From the NCBI RefSeq assembly GCF_958445495.1, contig NZ_CAUCSQ010000026.1, positions 1-56,841 of the forward strand: 56,841 bases of DNA, written 5' to 3'. The translations under genes were made by a program, and so were the position numbers. The notes beneath the pieces were generated by a model. It was not told the DNA's origin. It was given only the letters and a program-made list of their open reading frames with translations, and ran no database searches. Source of the stretch: an uncultured Bacteroides sp. Its GTDB lineage: Bacteria; Bacteroidota; Bacteroidia; Bacteroidales; Bacteroidaceae. Within the stretch, counting starts at the first letter, position 1; each line of letters opens with the position of its first letter. This document shows positions 33,129 through 41,129 of this stretch, piece after piece.

Positions 33129-34844
33129 TTACTTGCAGTATTTCTTTATCAAATCGTCTGCGTTGGGGTCACCCAGTTCTTTCGCCTTGTTAAAATTCGC
33201 ACACGCCTCGTCTGTCTTTTTCAATTGTATCTGGCACAAACCGAGCAACCGGTAGGCTTCGGCATATTTCGGCTCTGTCTTTATTACGTTGCCAAGTATC
33301 CGGACTGCTTCTTCATAACGTCCCACACGCAGATTGACAACTGCCTGTTCCGCCTGGTAAGTCAGGTCTTTCGGATTCAACTCCACTGCCTTGGCAATAT
33401 CGTCCAATGCACGTTGATATTGGCGCGCTTTCAATGCAGCCTGTTCGCGATAATAGTAAAACACATCGTTCACCTGTCCATTGACGGCTTTAAAATAGGC
33501 ATCATAATCAAGCATGGCGTCACGTGCCTGGTCCGCATTCATTCTCATTTGTGCGCGTTCCAGAAGATAAGGGGCGTAAGCTGCCGTAACGGGCTGCGGA
33601 CAACGGGCTATGCAACTGTCCAACAGAACCAATACTTCTTTCGGGTCTGCTTTCAGCAATTCTTTGGTCTTGGCCGCACTGAAAAAGGTAGCAGGAGAAG
33701 AAATATTGCTGGCATTCACTTTCTCATAGGCAGCCAAGGCTCCTTCATAATCCGATTTCGCAAACAATATATCTCCCTCCAGTTGGATGTAGACAGGCAG
33801 CGAATCAAGAGCTATCGCCTCACGGACATTTTCCAATGCGGTGTCGTAAGTCCAGTCTTTGTAGGTTGTCTCCGGCTTTGACAACTGATAGGCATGTATC
33901 AGCTTGGCAATGTTATAATATACATCATCTTTCTTCCGGGTTACTTTCAATGCTTTCTCCAAATCTTCGGCAGCTTTGTCATACCAGGATTGTCCGTCTT
34001 TTCCCTTAGCTATATAATAACTTGCCCGGCGAAGATATCCATCCGTATTATCCGGATACTGGCGGATGAAGTCTTCCAGCAGTATTCCATAATCCTCTTC
34101 CTTCAGTTGCGAAGAGGCCATAAACAAATAGACCAGTGCCTGCTCTTCCGTATCGGGCAGTCCTTTGCGAATGCCGATGCTTTTCAGCGTGGCGTCTCCC
34201 AGGGAAAGAGCATTGATTTTCTGCGACATGGCGAAAGCCGCCCCCGCCGCATAGCAAGTATTCACCGTGTCAATGCCGGAAGATTTCTGGGAAATGCCGA
34301 ACACTTCTCCTTCTACGTTCATCACCGGACAACTCACCATTTTATCTTTCATCTGCATGCCCAATGTATAATAATGGTATTCTCCCGCTGCTTTGGCTAC
34401 ATCTTTTACTTTTCCGGACACGCAAGCAATACTCTTTTGCGTGGAATAAGGAAGCATCCATGCATCGGCGCCCACCGCAGGAACTGTTTTCGCTACAGTC
34501 AACGCGGGTACTTTCTTCTCGGTGATACCTACACGAAACTTAATGACATCATACATATCATTGGCGCCGAGTATCACATCAACCGGCATCTGCTTTCCGT
34601 CGGCCGTAATAATAACCGCGCGTTCGGCTCCCTTAAACAAAGTATAGTCGGATAAAGCAAGCCCGTCTTCAGATACAAAAAAACCGTTTCCGGTATTCAA
34701 CATTTTGTCGTTCTTGTCGTAAGTCACCACAGAGAAGACTGCCCGTTTTGCCTTCTCCACCCATTTCGGAGTCTGCGCCATACTTCCCTGTGCCAGAAAG
34801 AAAAACGCTAAAGGTAGAATTAAAATCTTCTTCATATCACTCAT
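33129..34844 (-). CDS. Exported trypsin-like domain (inactive) plus TPR protein
   Basis: 571 residues with a signal peptide (cleavage after SMA, about residue 23). Residues about 30-200 follow the HtrA-type protease fold: NGFFVSEDGLALSDYTLF and YDVIKFRV correspond to the segments carrying His and Asp. But the His position is Tyr67, and the Ser region reads DKMVSCPVMN (167-176) where G-N-S-G-G-P is expected, with Val170 at the nucleophile. From about 225 to the end lie TPR units (YQRALDDIAKAVELNPKDLT and later). Likely a periplasmic binding scaffold. Its ATG lies within the last codons of rlmB (8-nt overlap); an ATG at 34835 is the alternative start. Confidence 0.85.
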   Translation of the reverse strand: MSDMKKILILPLAFFFLAQGSMAQTPKWVEKAKRAVFSVVTYDKNDKMLNTGNGFFVSEDGLALSDYTLFKGAERAVIITADGKQMPVDVILGANDMYDVIKFRVGITEKKVPALTVAKTVPAVGADAWMLPYSTQKSIACVSGKVKDVAKAAGEYHYYTLGMQMKDKMVSCPVMNVEGEVFGISQKSSGIDTVNTCYAAGAAFAMSQKINALSLGDATLKSIGIRKGLPDTEEQALVYLFMASSQLKEEDYGILLEDFIRQYPDNTDGYLRRASYYIAKGKDGQSWYDKAAEDLEKALKVTRKKDDVYYNIAKLIHAYQLSKPETTYKDWTYDTALENVREAIALDSLPVYIQLEGDILFAKSDYEGALAAYEKVNASNISSPATFFSAAKTKELLKADPKEVLVLLDSCIARCPQPVTAAYAPYLLERAQMRMNADQARDAMLDYDAYFKAVNGQVNDVFYYYREQAALKARQYQRALDDIAKAVELNPKDLTYQAEQAVVNLRVGRYEEAVRILGNVIKTEPKYAEAYRLLGLCQIQLKKTDEACANFNKAKELGDPNADDLIKKYCK

Positions 34845-35580
34845 TGTTTCTTTGTTTTACTGCTTCATAGACCAAAATACCGGCAGCTACCGAAACATTC
34901 AGGGATTCGATGTTCCCAAGCATCGGTATCTTTACCCATTCGTCACAAAGGGCGAGGTTATCATAAGAGACACCTGAGTCTTCCGCCCCCATAACAATGC
35001 ACAACGGCCCCGTATAATCGGCTTTCGTATAATCATAGTCTCCCTTTTCCGTCGCAGCTACGATACGGAAACCACTGTCTTTCAGATATTGCAAGGTCGT
35101 GCGCAAACTCTGCTCACGGCATACGGGAAGCGTATGCAACGCTCCGGCAGAAGTTTTTATGGCATCGGCATTCACCGACACGCTTCCGCGAGCTGGAATA
35201 ATTACGGCATCTACCGCCGCACACTCGCAAGTACGGGCTATCGCGCCGAAATTACGCACATCTGTAACCCCGTCAAGCATGACGAAAAAAGGATTCTTGC
35301 CTTGCTCGAATAAAAAAGGGACAAGGTCTTCCGTCTTCTGATAGGTCACGGATGAAATAAAAGCAACCACACCCTGATGATTCTTTCGGGTGATACGGTT
35401 AATACGCTCCACCGGAACACGCTGAACTGGTATCAGCAAACCTTTCAAAGCTGCAAAAAGTTCTTTGGAAAGATCACTCTGAATGTCTTTCTTCACCAAG
35501 ACCTTATCAATCTCTTTTCCAGCCTGAATGGCTTCTATCACGGCACGAACGCCGAAAATCATTTCACTTTTATCAAGCAT
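34837..35580 (-). CDS. rlmB: 23S rRNA 2'-O-methyltransferase (RlmB/TrmH family)
   Basis: 247 residues. N-terminal substrate-binding domain (about 1-75) begins MIFGVRAVIEAI. The SPOUT domain has motif 1 VTDVRNFGAIARTCEC, motif 2 IVMGAEDSGVS and motif 3 IPMLGNIESLNVSVAAGI, the last forming the trefoil knot that binds S-adenosylmethionine. RlmB methylates G2251 in the ribosomal P loop; the exact target in Bacteroides is inferred. 30 bp downstream of recN and overlapped by the next gene. Confidence 0.92.
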   Translation of the reverse strand: MLDKSEMIFGVRAVIEAIQAGKEIDKVLVKKDIQSDLSKELFAALKGLLIPVQRVPVERINRITRKNHQGVVAFISSVTYQKTEDLVPFLFEQGKNPFFVMLDGVTDVRNFGAIARTCECAAVDAVIIPARGSVSVNADAIKTSAGALHTLPVCREQSLRTTLQYLKDSGFRIVAATEKGDYDYTKADYTGPLCIVMGAEDSGVSYDNLALCDEWVKIPMLGNIESLNVSVAAGILVYEAVKQRNNE

Positions 35581-35610
35581 CTGTATTAATTATAAATTTT
35601 GAATTAAAAA

Positions 35611-37275
35611 CTATGAAGTACGCGCCAACAAAGCCTTGGCATTGCTAAGGGCCGCCTCCGTCAACGTTGCTCCACTCAGCATGTGGGCAATCTCCTCTAC
35701 CCGTTCCCGGTCGGTTAGACGGCGTATATGGCTGTTCGTTTCCGTATCGTTATCTTTCTTATATACTTTATAATGAGCGCGTCCCCAGGCAGCTATTTGC
35801 GGCAAATGGGTGATACTGATTACCTGACGGTTGTGCTCTCCCATCTCCTGCATCATATCTGCCATACGGTCGGCTATCTCACCGGAAACTCCCGTGTCTA
35901 TCTCGTCAAATACGATAGTCGGCAATTTCACGGCTCCGGCAATCATTGCCTTGATAGAAAGCATGACACGGGCTATTTCACCCCCGGAAGCTACGGAGGA
36001 AATGCTCTGTAACATACCGTTTTTATTAGCGGAGAACAAAAAATTAACGGTATCCTCTCCTTGCATCCCCAATTCTTTTTTTAACCCCATCTCGACCTGA
36101 AAACGGACATTCGGCATTCCCAACGGAATCAGCCGGGCCGCCAACTGCTTTTCCACTTCACGGGCCGCTGCCGCCCGCGCTTTAGTGAGCGTCTCCGCCC
36201 GTTCTTTCGCTTGTCCGTACTGTTTCTCTTTACGCTCCGTCAATTCAGCGATGCGCTCATCATAAGAAGTTATGTCAGCCAACTTGCTACGGTACTCGTC
36301 TGTCAGGGCAATCAATTCTTCAAGTGTCTGTACCCGATGTTTCTGCTGTAAAGAATAAATCAAGTTCAAACGTTCGTTCACTTCGTCCAGGCGACCGGGA
36401 TTGAACTCTATGGATTCTCCTTGTGAAGATACTTCCTGTGAAATATCTTTCAACTCAATATAGGTACTTTCCATACGTTCCGCCAATTCCCCCGCCGGCT
36501 GATAAACCTTTTGCAGGTTGTTCAATATGTTCAGATTATCTTTCAGATAAGAGAGTAATCCTCCTTCGTCCGAAAGGAAAGATTGTTCCACCCGATAAAG
36601 CCCCGCCTTGATTTCTTCCGCATGGCTCAGCATTTCAGCTTCCTGTTCCAATTCTTCCTGTTCTCCTCCGGTAAGGCAGGCTTCTTCAAGCTGTTCCAAC
36701 TGAAAACGAATATAGTCTTCATCGGCGCGGCTCTTTTCCGCCAGTTCCTCCAATTCCGATAATTCCCGCTCCGTTTTCTTCCATTCGGCATAACAAGACT
36801 GGTATTTCTCCAGCGCAGCGTCATTATGCGCGAGAATATCAAGCACATTCAATTGAAATCCCTCTTTATTGAGCAACAAATTCTGATGCTGTGAATGCAC
36901 GTCTATCAGTTGCTCTCCCAGTTCTTTCATTTGTGCCAGAGATGCGGGAGTATCATTGATAAATGCTCTGCTCTTGCCGGACGATTGTACTTCACGGCGC
37001 AAGATGCATTCGTTATCATACTCCAGTTCGTTCTCTTCAAAAAAAGAATTCATATTATATGCCGAAATATCGAAACGGGCTTCTATCACACACTTGGAAG
37101 CGCCGCGACGAATCGCTTTTACATCTGCCCGCTGCCCCAGCAACAGTCCGATTGCTCCCAGAATAATTGACTTTCCGGCTCCTGTCTCACCAGTTATAAC
37201 GGAAAAACCTGTTTCAAAACTGATGTCCAGCTTCTCTATCAATGCGTAATTCTGAATATATAGTGAACGTAACAC
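35611..37275 (-). CDS. recN: DNA repair protein RecN
   Basis: 554 residues, SMC-like. Walker A GETGAGKS at 29-36, a long central coiled coil (about 150-360) with Glu/Leu heptads, then the ABC signature ASGGEIARVMLS and Walker B IVFDEIDTGVSG. RecN tethers broken DNA ends for recombinational repair. Located 18 bp after coaBC and 30 bp before rlmB in the dnaN-to-TPR block. Confidence 0.96.
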   Translation of the reverse strand: MLRSLYIQNYALIEKLDISFETGFSVITGETGAGKSIILGAIGLLLGQRADVKAIRRGASKCVIEARFDISAYNMNSFFEENELEYDNECILRREVQSSGKSRAFINDTPASLAQMKELGEQLIDVHSQHQNLLLNKEGFQLNVLDILAHNDAALEKYQSCYAEWKKTERELSELEELAEKSRADEDYIRFQLEQLEEACLTGGEQEELEQEAEMLSHAEEIKAGLYRVEQSFLSDEGGLLSYLKDNLNILNNLQKVYQPAGELAERMESTYIELKDISQEVSSQGESIEFNPGRLDEVNERLNLIYSLQQKHRVQTLEELIALTDEYRSKLADITSYDERIAELTERKEKQYGQAKERAETLTKARAAAAREVEKQLAARLIPLGMPNVRFQVEMGLKKELGMQGEDTVNFLFSANKNGMLQSISSVASGGEIARVMLSIKAMIAGAVKLPTIVFDEIDTGVSGEIADRMADMMQEMGEHNRQVISITHLPQIAAWGRAHYKVYKKDNDTETNSHIRRLTDRERVEEIAHMLSGATLTEAALSNAKALLARTS

Positions 37276-37293
37276 CTTTATTTGAATTATAAA

Positions 37294-38508
37294 TTATATA
37301 CTACAAACCTGAGTATTGAACGCTGTTTCCAAACGGTCTACAATATCACGGGCCACTTCCGTTTTCGGCTTCAACGGATAATCCGTACGGCCTTTCCGGT
37401 CAATGATACTTATTTTATTCGTATCATGGCGAAATCCCGCCCCTGCGTCATTCAGCGAGTTCAGCACGATAAAATCAAAATTCTTACGCGCCAGCTTCCC
37501 TTCGGCATTTTGTTGTTCATCATGGGTTTCAAGGGCAAAACCTATCAATAGCTGATTCTTGCCTTTTTTCGCCCCCAAACCGGCCGCAATGTCTTCCGTA
37601 GCCTGCAGACGCAAAGCCAATTCTTCTTTTTCCCGTTTGATTTTCTTATCGGCAACCGCTTCCGGCCTGAAATCGGCTACCGCCGCACAAAGGATACCTG
37701 CATCGGCTTCAGCAAAATGTACCTGCGACGCCTCAAACATTTCCTGAGCAGACTCCACATCGATACGGCAAATACGCGAATGCTTTGTCTGCAACTGTAC
37801 GGGGCCTGTAATCAGCGTTACCTGCGCTCCGCGACGGGCACACTCTTCCGCTAACGCGAATCCCATTTTTCCGGAAGAATAATTACCGATAAAACGGACC
37901 GGGTCAATCTTTTCATAAGTCGGTCCCGCCGTAATCATGATTTTTTTTCCTTCCAGCTCATTGCTTGCGGAAAAAAACTCGTCCAATACGCGAATGATAT
38001 TTTCCGGTTCTTCCATACGCCCCTTTCCTACCAGATGGCTGGCTAATTCACCCGTACCGGGTTCGATAATGTGATTGCCATACGAACGAAGTATCTCCAG
38101 ATTCTTCTGAGTAGCAGGATGGGCAAACATATCGAGGTCCATCGCCGGAGCCACAAACACCGGAGCTTTAGCAGAAAGATAGGTTGTTATCAACATGTTA
38201 TCGGCAATTCCGTTTGCCATCTTTCCGATAGTGGAAGCAGTGGCAGGCGCTATCAACATCGCATCCGCCCACAACCCCAAATCCACATGGCTGTTCCACG
38301 TACCGTCCCGCTGTGCAAAAAACTCACTGATAACCGGCTTACTAGTCAGAGCGGAAAGAGTAATAGGAGTAATAAATTCTTTTCCTGCCGGGGTAATCAC
38401 CACTTGCACTTCCGCCCCCCGTTTTATCAATCCGCGAATGATATAGCAAGCTTTGTATGCGGCAATACTGCCTGTAATTCCAAGAATTATCTTTTTCCCT
38501 TTCAGCAT
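37294..38508 (-). CDS. coaBC: Bifunctional phosphopantothenoylcysteine decarboxylase/synthase
   Basis: 404 residues. CoaC half (about 1-180): flavoprotein start GKKIILGITGSIAAYKA, the active-site His in SHVDLGLWADAML, and PAMDLDMF for substrate. CoaB half (about 185-404): AGPTYEKIDPVRFIGNYSSG at about 193-212 with CTP-binding features and LNSLNDAGAGFRHDTNK. It joins cysteine to phosphopantothenate and then decarboxylates it, two steps toward coenzyme A. The ATG overlaps the stop of the exonuclease gene in TAATG. Confidence 0.96.
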   Translation of the reverse strand: MLKGKKIILGITGSIAAYKACYIIRGLIKRGAEVQVVITPAGKEFITPITLSALTSKPVISEFFAQRDGTWNSHVDLGLWADAMLIAPATASTIGKMANGIADNMLITTYLSAKAPVFVAPAMDLDMFAHPATQKNLEILRSYGNHIIEPGTGELASHLVGKGRMEEPENIIRVLDEFFSASNELEGKKIMITAGPTYEKIDPVRFIGNYSSGKMGFALAEECARRGAQVTLITGPVQLQTKHSRICRIDVESAQEMFEASQVHFAEADAGILCAAVADFRPEAVADKKIKREKEELALRLQATEDIAAGLGAKKGKNQLLIGFALETHDEQQNAEGKLARKNFDFIVLNSLNDAGAGFRHDTNKISIIDRKGRTDYPLKPKTEVARDIVDRLETAFNTQVCSI

Positions 38509-39287
38509 TATCTTGTAATCAAATTACTCATTTCACGCAAACGGATTTTCGTCAATACCGCCTTTGTGTTCAATGTGAAATCACTGTTTAAAATCCAACT
38601 GTAATATCCGGGGTCTTTCTTTAACACCTCGACGACCGACATTCCTTTATATTTTCCGAAGTTGAATACTTCTACGCCGTTATCATCGTAAACCATACGG
38701 CCGGCAAAATCCACATTCTTGCTGAAACTGGAATAATCCGCCAAAAAAGCTATATCATTCTGAAGTTCCGGATAACGGTCGAGCTGCGCTTTCAACACCT
38801 CGTATGTAGCCCGCGTATCGGCCTCTGCCGTATGTGCATCTTCCAGGTTTTTATCGCAATAAAACTTATAAGCGGCCGACAAAGTACGTTGCTCCATTTT
38901 ATGGAATATCACCTGTACATCCACAAACTTGCGTTTTGTCATGTCAATATCCACTCCGGCACGCAAGAATTCTTCGGCAAGCACCGGAATATCGAAACGG
39001 TTGGAGTTGAATCCGGCCAAATCGCATCCCTCGATATCGCGGGCGATATTTTTCGCCACCTCCTTAAAGGTAGGACAATCCGCTACATCCGCATCATAAA
39101 TACCGTGCACGGCAGAAGACGCTTCGGGGATATGCATTTCAGGATTGATACGCAAAGTCTTTGCTTCTTCATTACCATTCGGATACACTTTCAAATAACA
39201 GATTTCAACGATTCGGTCTGTGTTGATATTTGTTCCGGTCGTCTCCAAATCAAAAAAGACGATGGGGTTTTTCAAATTTAATTTCAT
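38508..39287 (-). CDS. DnaQ-like 3'-5' exonuclease with C-terminal DUF3820-like segment
   Basis: 259 residues. DEDDh exonuclease: FFDLETTGTN at 12-21 gives the first Asp and Glu, FNSNRFDIPVLAEE gives the next Asp, and AHTAEADTRA the His and last Asp. This suits the proofreading epsilon family or a stand-alone exonuclease. Residues about 205-259 (FNFGKYKGMSVVEVLKKDP, YYSWILNSDF) match the small DUF3820-type domain found attached to such nucleases in Bacteroidota. It lies downstream of dnaN, which supports a role with the replication clamp; the intervening 116 bp carry a large inverted repeat. Confidence 0.9.
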   Translation of the reverse strand: MKLNLKNPIVFFDLETTGTNINTDRIVEICYLKVYPNGNEEAKTLRINPEMHIPEASSAVHGIYDADVADCPTFKEVAKNIARDIEGCDLAGFNSNRFDIPVLAEEFLRAGVDIDMTKRKFVDVQVIFHKMEQRTLSAAYKFYCDKNLEDAHTAEADTRATYEVLKAQLDRYPELQNDIAFLADYSSFSKNVDFAGRMVYDDNGVEVFNFGKYKGMSVVEVLKKDPGYYSWILNSDFTLNTKAVLTKIRLREMSNLITR

Positions 39288-39307
39288 TGTTTATGTATTT
39301 TGTATCA

Positions 39308-39393
39308 CCACAAAGGACACAAAAGACGCAGAGCCCAAGTAATGATAATAAATCATGATTTACTATCCTCTGTATTCTCTGCGTCCTCTGTGG
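39308..39393. repeat. Long imperfect inverted repeat between dnaN and the exonuclease gene
   Basis: Outer arms 39308-39333 and 39377-39393 contain CCACAAAGGA and GACGCAGAG against CTCTGCGTCCTCTGTGG; pairing needs a bulge of about 9 nt. The centre 39349-39362 is a perfect 14-bp palindrome, TAAATCATGATTTA. The two arms are built from tandem variants of ACAGAGGACGCAGAG. Confidence 0.65.
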
Positions 39394-39403
39394 GGAAATA
39401 TAA

Positions 39404-40528
39404 TTAATCGTTCAACATCATAGGCATCAGCAACATCAACAAATCTTCATTTTCCTCTTGTTCCACCGGGATGATTACACCGGCGCGTGAAGGGTCTGCA
39501 AGCTCTATGACAACTTCATCCGCCGAAATATTGTTCAGGATGTCGATAAGGAATGTAGATTTAAAGCCGATGCTCATCGCCGTACCTGAATACTGGCAGA
39601 CTTGCGTTTCTTCGGCGGAAGTGGAAAAATCGATATCCTGCGCGGAAACCACAATCTGGTTCTCCTGCATGCGGAGTTTAATCAAACTGCTCGCCTGTGA
39701 CGAAAAAATAGATACACGGCGCAAAGCTCCCAGTAATTGCAGGCGGTCCACCGTCACCTTATGCGGATTATTCTGCGGAATCACGGAATTATAATTCGGA
39801 TAACGTCCTTCAATCAACCTGCAAACCATGCGATAGCCTTCAAGCATAAACACAGCGTTGCGTTCATCGAATTCAATCGTTACGGTTCCCGGTTCCTTCG
39901 GCAACAGATTTTTAAGCAAAGTCGCCGGTTTCTTCGGCAGGATAAACGCCGCACGTTCACTGCCTTTTGCAGCGAGCGTCTTACAACGTACCAGTTTGTG
40001 ACCGTCCGAAGCCACCATCGTAATATCTTCAGTCGTAATATCGAAATAAATACCGTTCATCACCGGACGCAATTCATCATCGGCAGTAGCGAAAACCGAA
40101 CGGTTGATTCCCCCCAGCAATACTTTCGCCTCCATCTCTACACGGACCGCATTGTCTCCCAATGTAGCGGACTGTGGAAATTCATCTGCATTCTGCCCCA
40201 TCAGGCTATATTTCCCGTTCTGGTACTGCACCGTAATCTCGTAATTGTCCGCATTAATTGAAAAGGCAAGAGGCTGTTCCGGAATTTCTTTCAGTGCATC
40301 AAGCAACGTTTTCGCCGGTACGGCAAAGTGTCCATTTGCATCGCTTTCATTCACTTCCACGGTGGTAACCATTGTTGTTTCACTGTCAGACACTGTTACA
40401 GACAATGTTCCGTCTTCCAGTTCAAAGAGGAAACAATCGAGAATAGGCAGCGCATTTTTTGAATTAATCACACGGCTGATAGCCTGTAAACGGCTGGAAA
40501 GAGCAGTACTTGAAACGATAAATTTCAT
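39404..40528 (-). CDS. dnaN: DNA polymerase III beta clamp
   Basis: 374 residues in three repeated clamp domains (about 1-120, 128-245, 250-374). Family marks are SRVINSKNALPIL near 18-30 and the C-terminal VIIPVEQEENEDLLMLLMPM (352-371), normal C-terminus. It forms the sliding ring that holds the polymerase on DNA. Head of the block with exonuclease, coaBC and recN. Promoter ATTG, 20 nt, TAACTTTG lies upstream. Confidence 0.97.
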   Translation of the reverse strand: MKFIVSSTALSSRLQAISRVINSKNALPILDCFLFELEDGTLSVTVSDSETTMVTTVEVNESDANGHFAVPAKTLLDALKEIPEQPLAFSINADNYEITVQYQNGKYSLMGQNADEFPQSATLGDNAVRVEMEAKVLLGGINRSVFATADDELRPVMNGIYFDITTEDITMVASDGHKLVRCKTLAAKGSERAAFILPKKPATLLKNLLPKEPGTVTIEFDERNAVFMLEGYRMVCRLIEGRYPNYNSVIPQNNPHKVTVDRLQLLGALRRVSIFSSQASSLIKLRMQENQIVVSAQDIDFSTSAEETQVCQYSGTAMSIGFKSTFLIDILNNISADEVVIELADPSRAGVIIPVEQEENEDLLMLLMPMMLND

Positions 40529-40567
40529 ATATTTTCGTGTATTTAAGTTTTAAATGTTCTTATCGCA

Positions 40568-40599
40568 CAAAGTTACGAAAAAGATTGGGGCTTCCCAAT
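40568..40599 (-). promoter_or_regulatory. Promoter of dnaN
   Basis: On the minus strand ATTG (40599-40596), a 20-nt spacer and TAACTTTG (40575-40568), one mismatch to the Bacteroides consensus. Confidence 0.55.
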
Positions 40600-40681
40600 A
40601 AAACAAAAGAAAAAAACGGGCTTTGTGTAAGGGATATTACTAAAAAATTGTAACTTCGCCGCTGAATTTAAAATTATCACA

Positions 40682-41056
40682 ATGGAATTTACAGGAAAAA
40701 TCATCGCTATCCTCCAGCCCAAAGGAGGAGTCTCAAAAACTACCGGTAACGAGTGGAAAGCGCAGGAGTTCGTTATTGAGAACCATGACCAATATCCGAG
40801 AAAAATGTGCTTCGAAGTATTCGGAGCGGAAAAAATCGATCAGTTCAATATCCAGATGGGCGAAGAGTTGACCGTTTCATTCGATATCGATGCCAATCCG
40901 TGGCAGGACCGTTGGTTCAACCGGATTCGTGCATGGAAAGTCGAACGTGTAGGCGCAAATGCCCCAATGGCTCCGGGTTCTCCCGTTCCTCCCCCGCCCC
41001 CTACCGCTATTCCGGAATTCACTCCGGGCGACGCTAAAGACGATTTGCCTTTTTAA
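40682..41056 (+). CDS. DUF3127 protein, SSB-like OB fold with acidic tail
   Basis: 124 residues. The body (about 1-90) looks like a small OB fold, with the strands GKIIAILQPKGGVSKTTG and EWKAQEFVIEN, and is the DUF3127 family of Bacteroidota. It is followed by a Pro-rich linker (VPPPPPTAIPEF) and the tip DAKDDLPF, which copies the single-strand-binding protein tail (DDxxPF) that recruits repair proteins. So it may bind single-stranded DNA or a partner. It is divergent from dnaN across 153 bp. TAACTTCG at 40651-40658 is a weak -7. Confidence 0.85.
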   Translation: MEFTGKIIAILQPKGGVSKTTGNEWKAQEFVIENHDQYPRKMCFEVFGAEKIDQFNIQMGEELTVSFDIDANPWQDRWFNRIRAWKVERVGANAPMAPGSPVPPPPPTAIPEFTPGDAKDDLPF

Positions 41057-41087
41057 GGTAAAAACTCCCGGTTTAAGAGGTACATAT

Positions 41088-41129
41088 AAAAAACTCCCGG
41101 CAAAGACTGATTTTTGCCGGGAGTTTTTT
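41088..41129. terminator. Bidirectional terminator
   Basis: 41088-41104 and 41113-41129 are perfect 17-bp complements (AAAAAACTCCCGGCAAA) with an 8-nt loop. A and T runs at both ends suit either direction; the genes on both sides converge on it. Confidence 0.88.
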
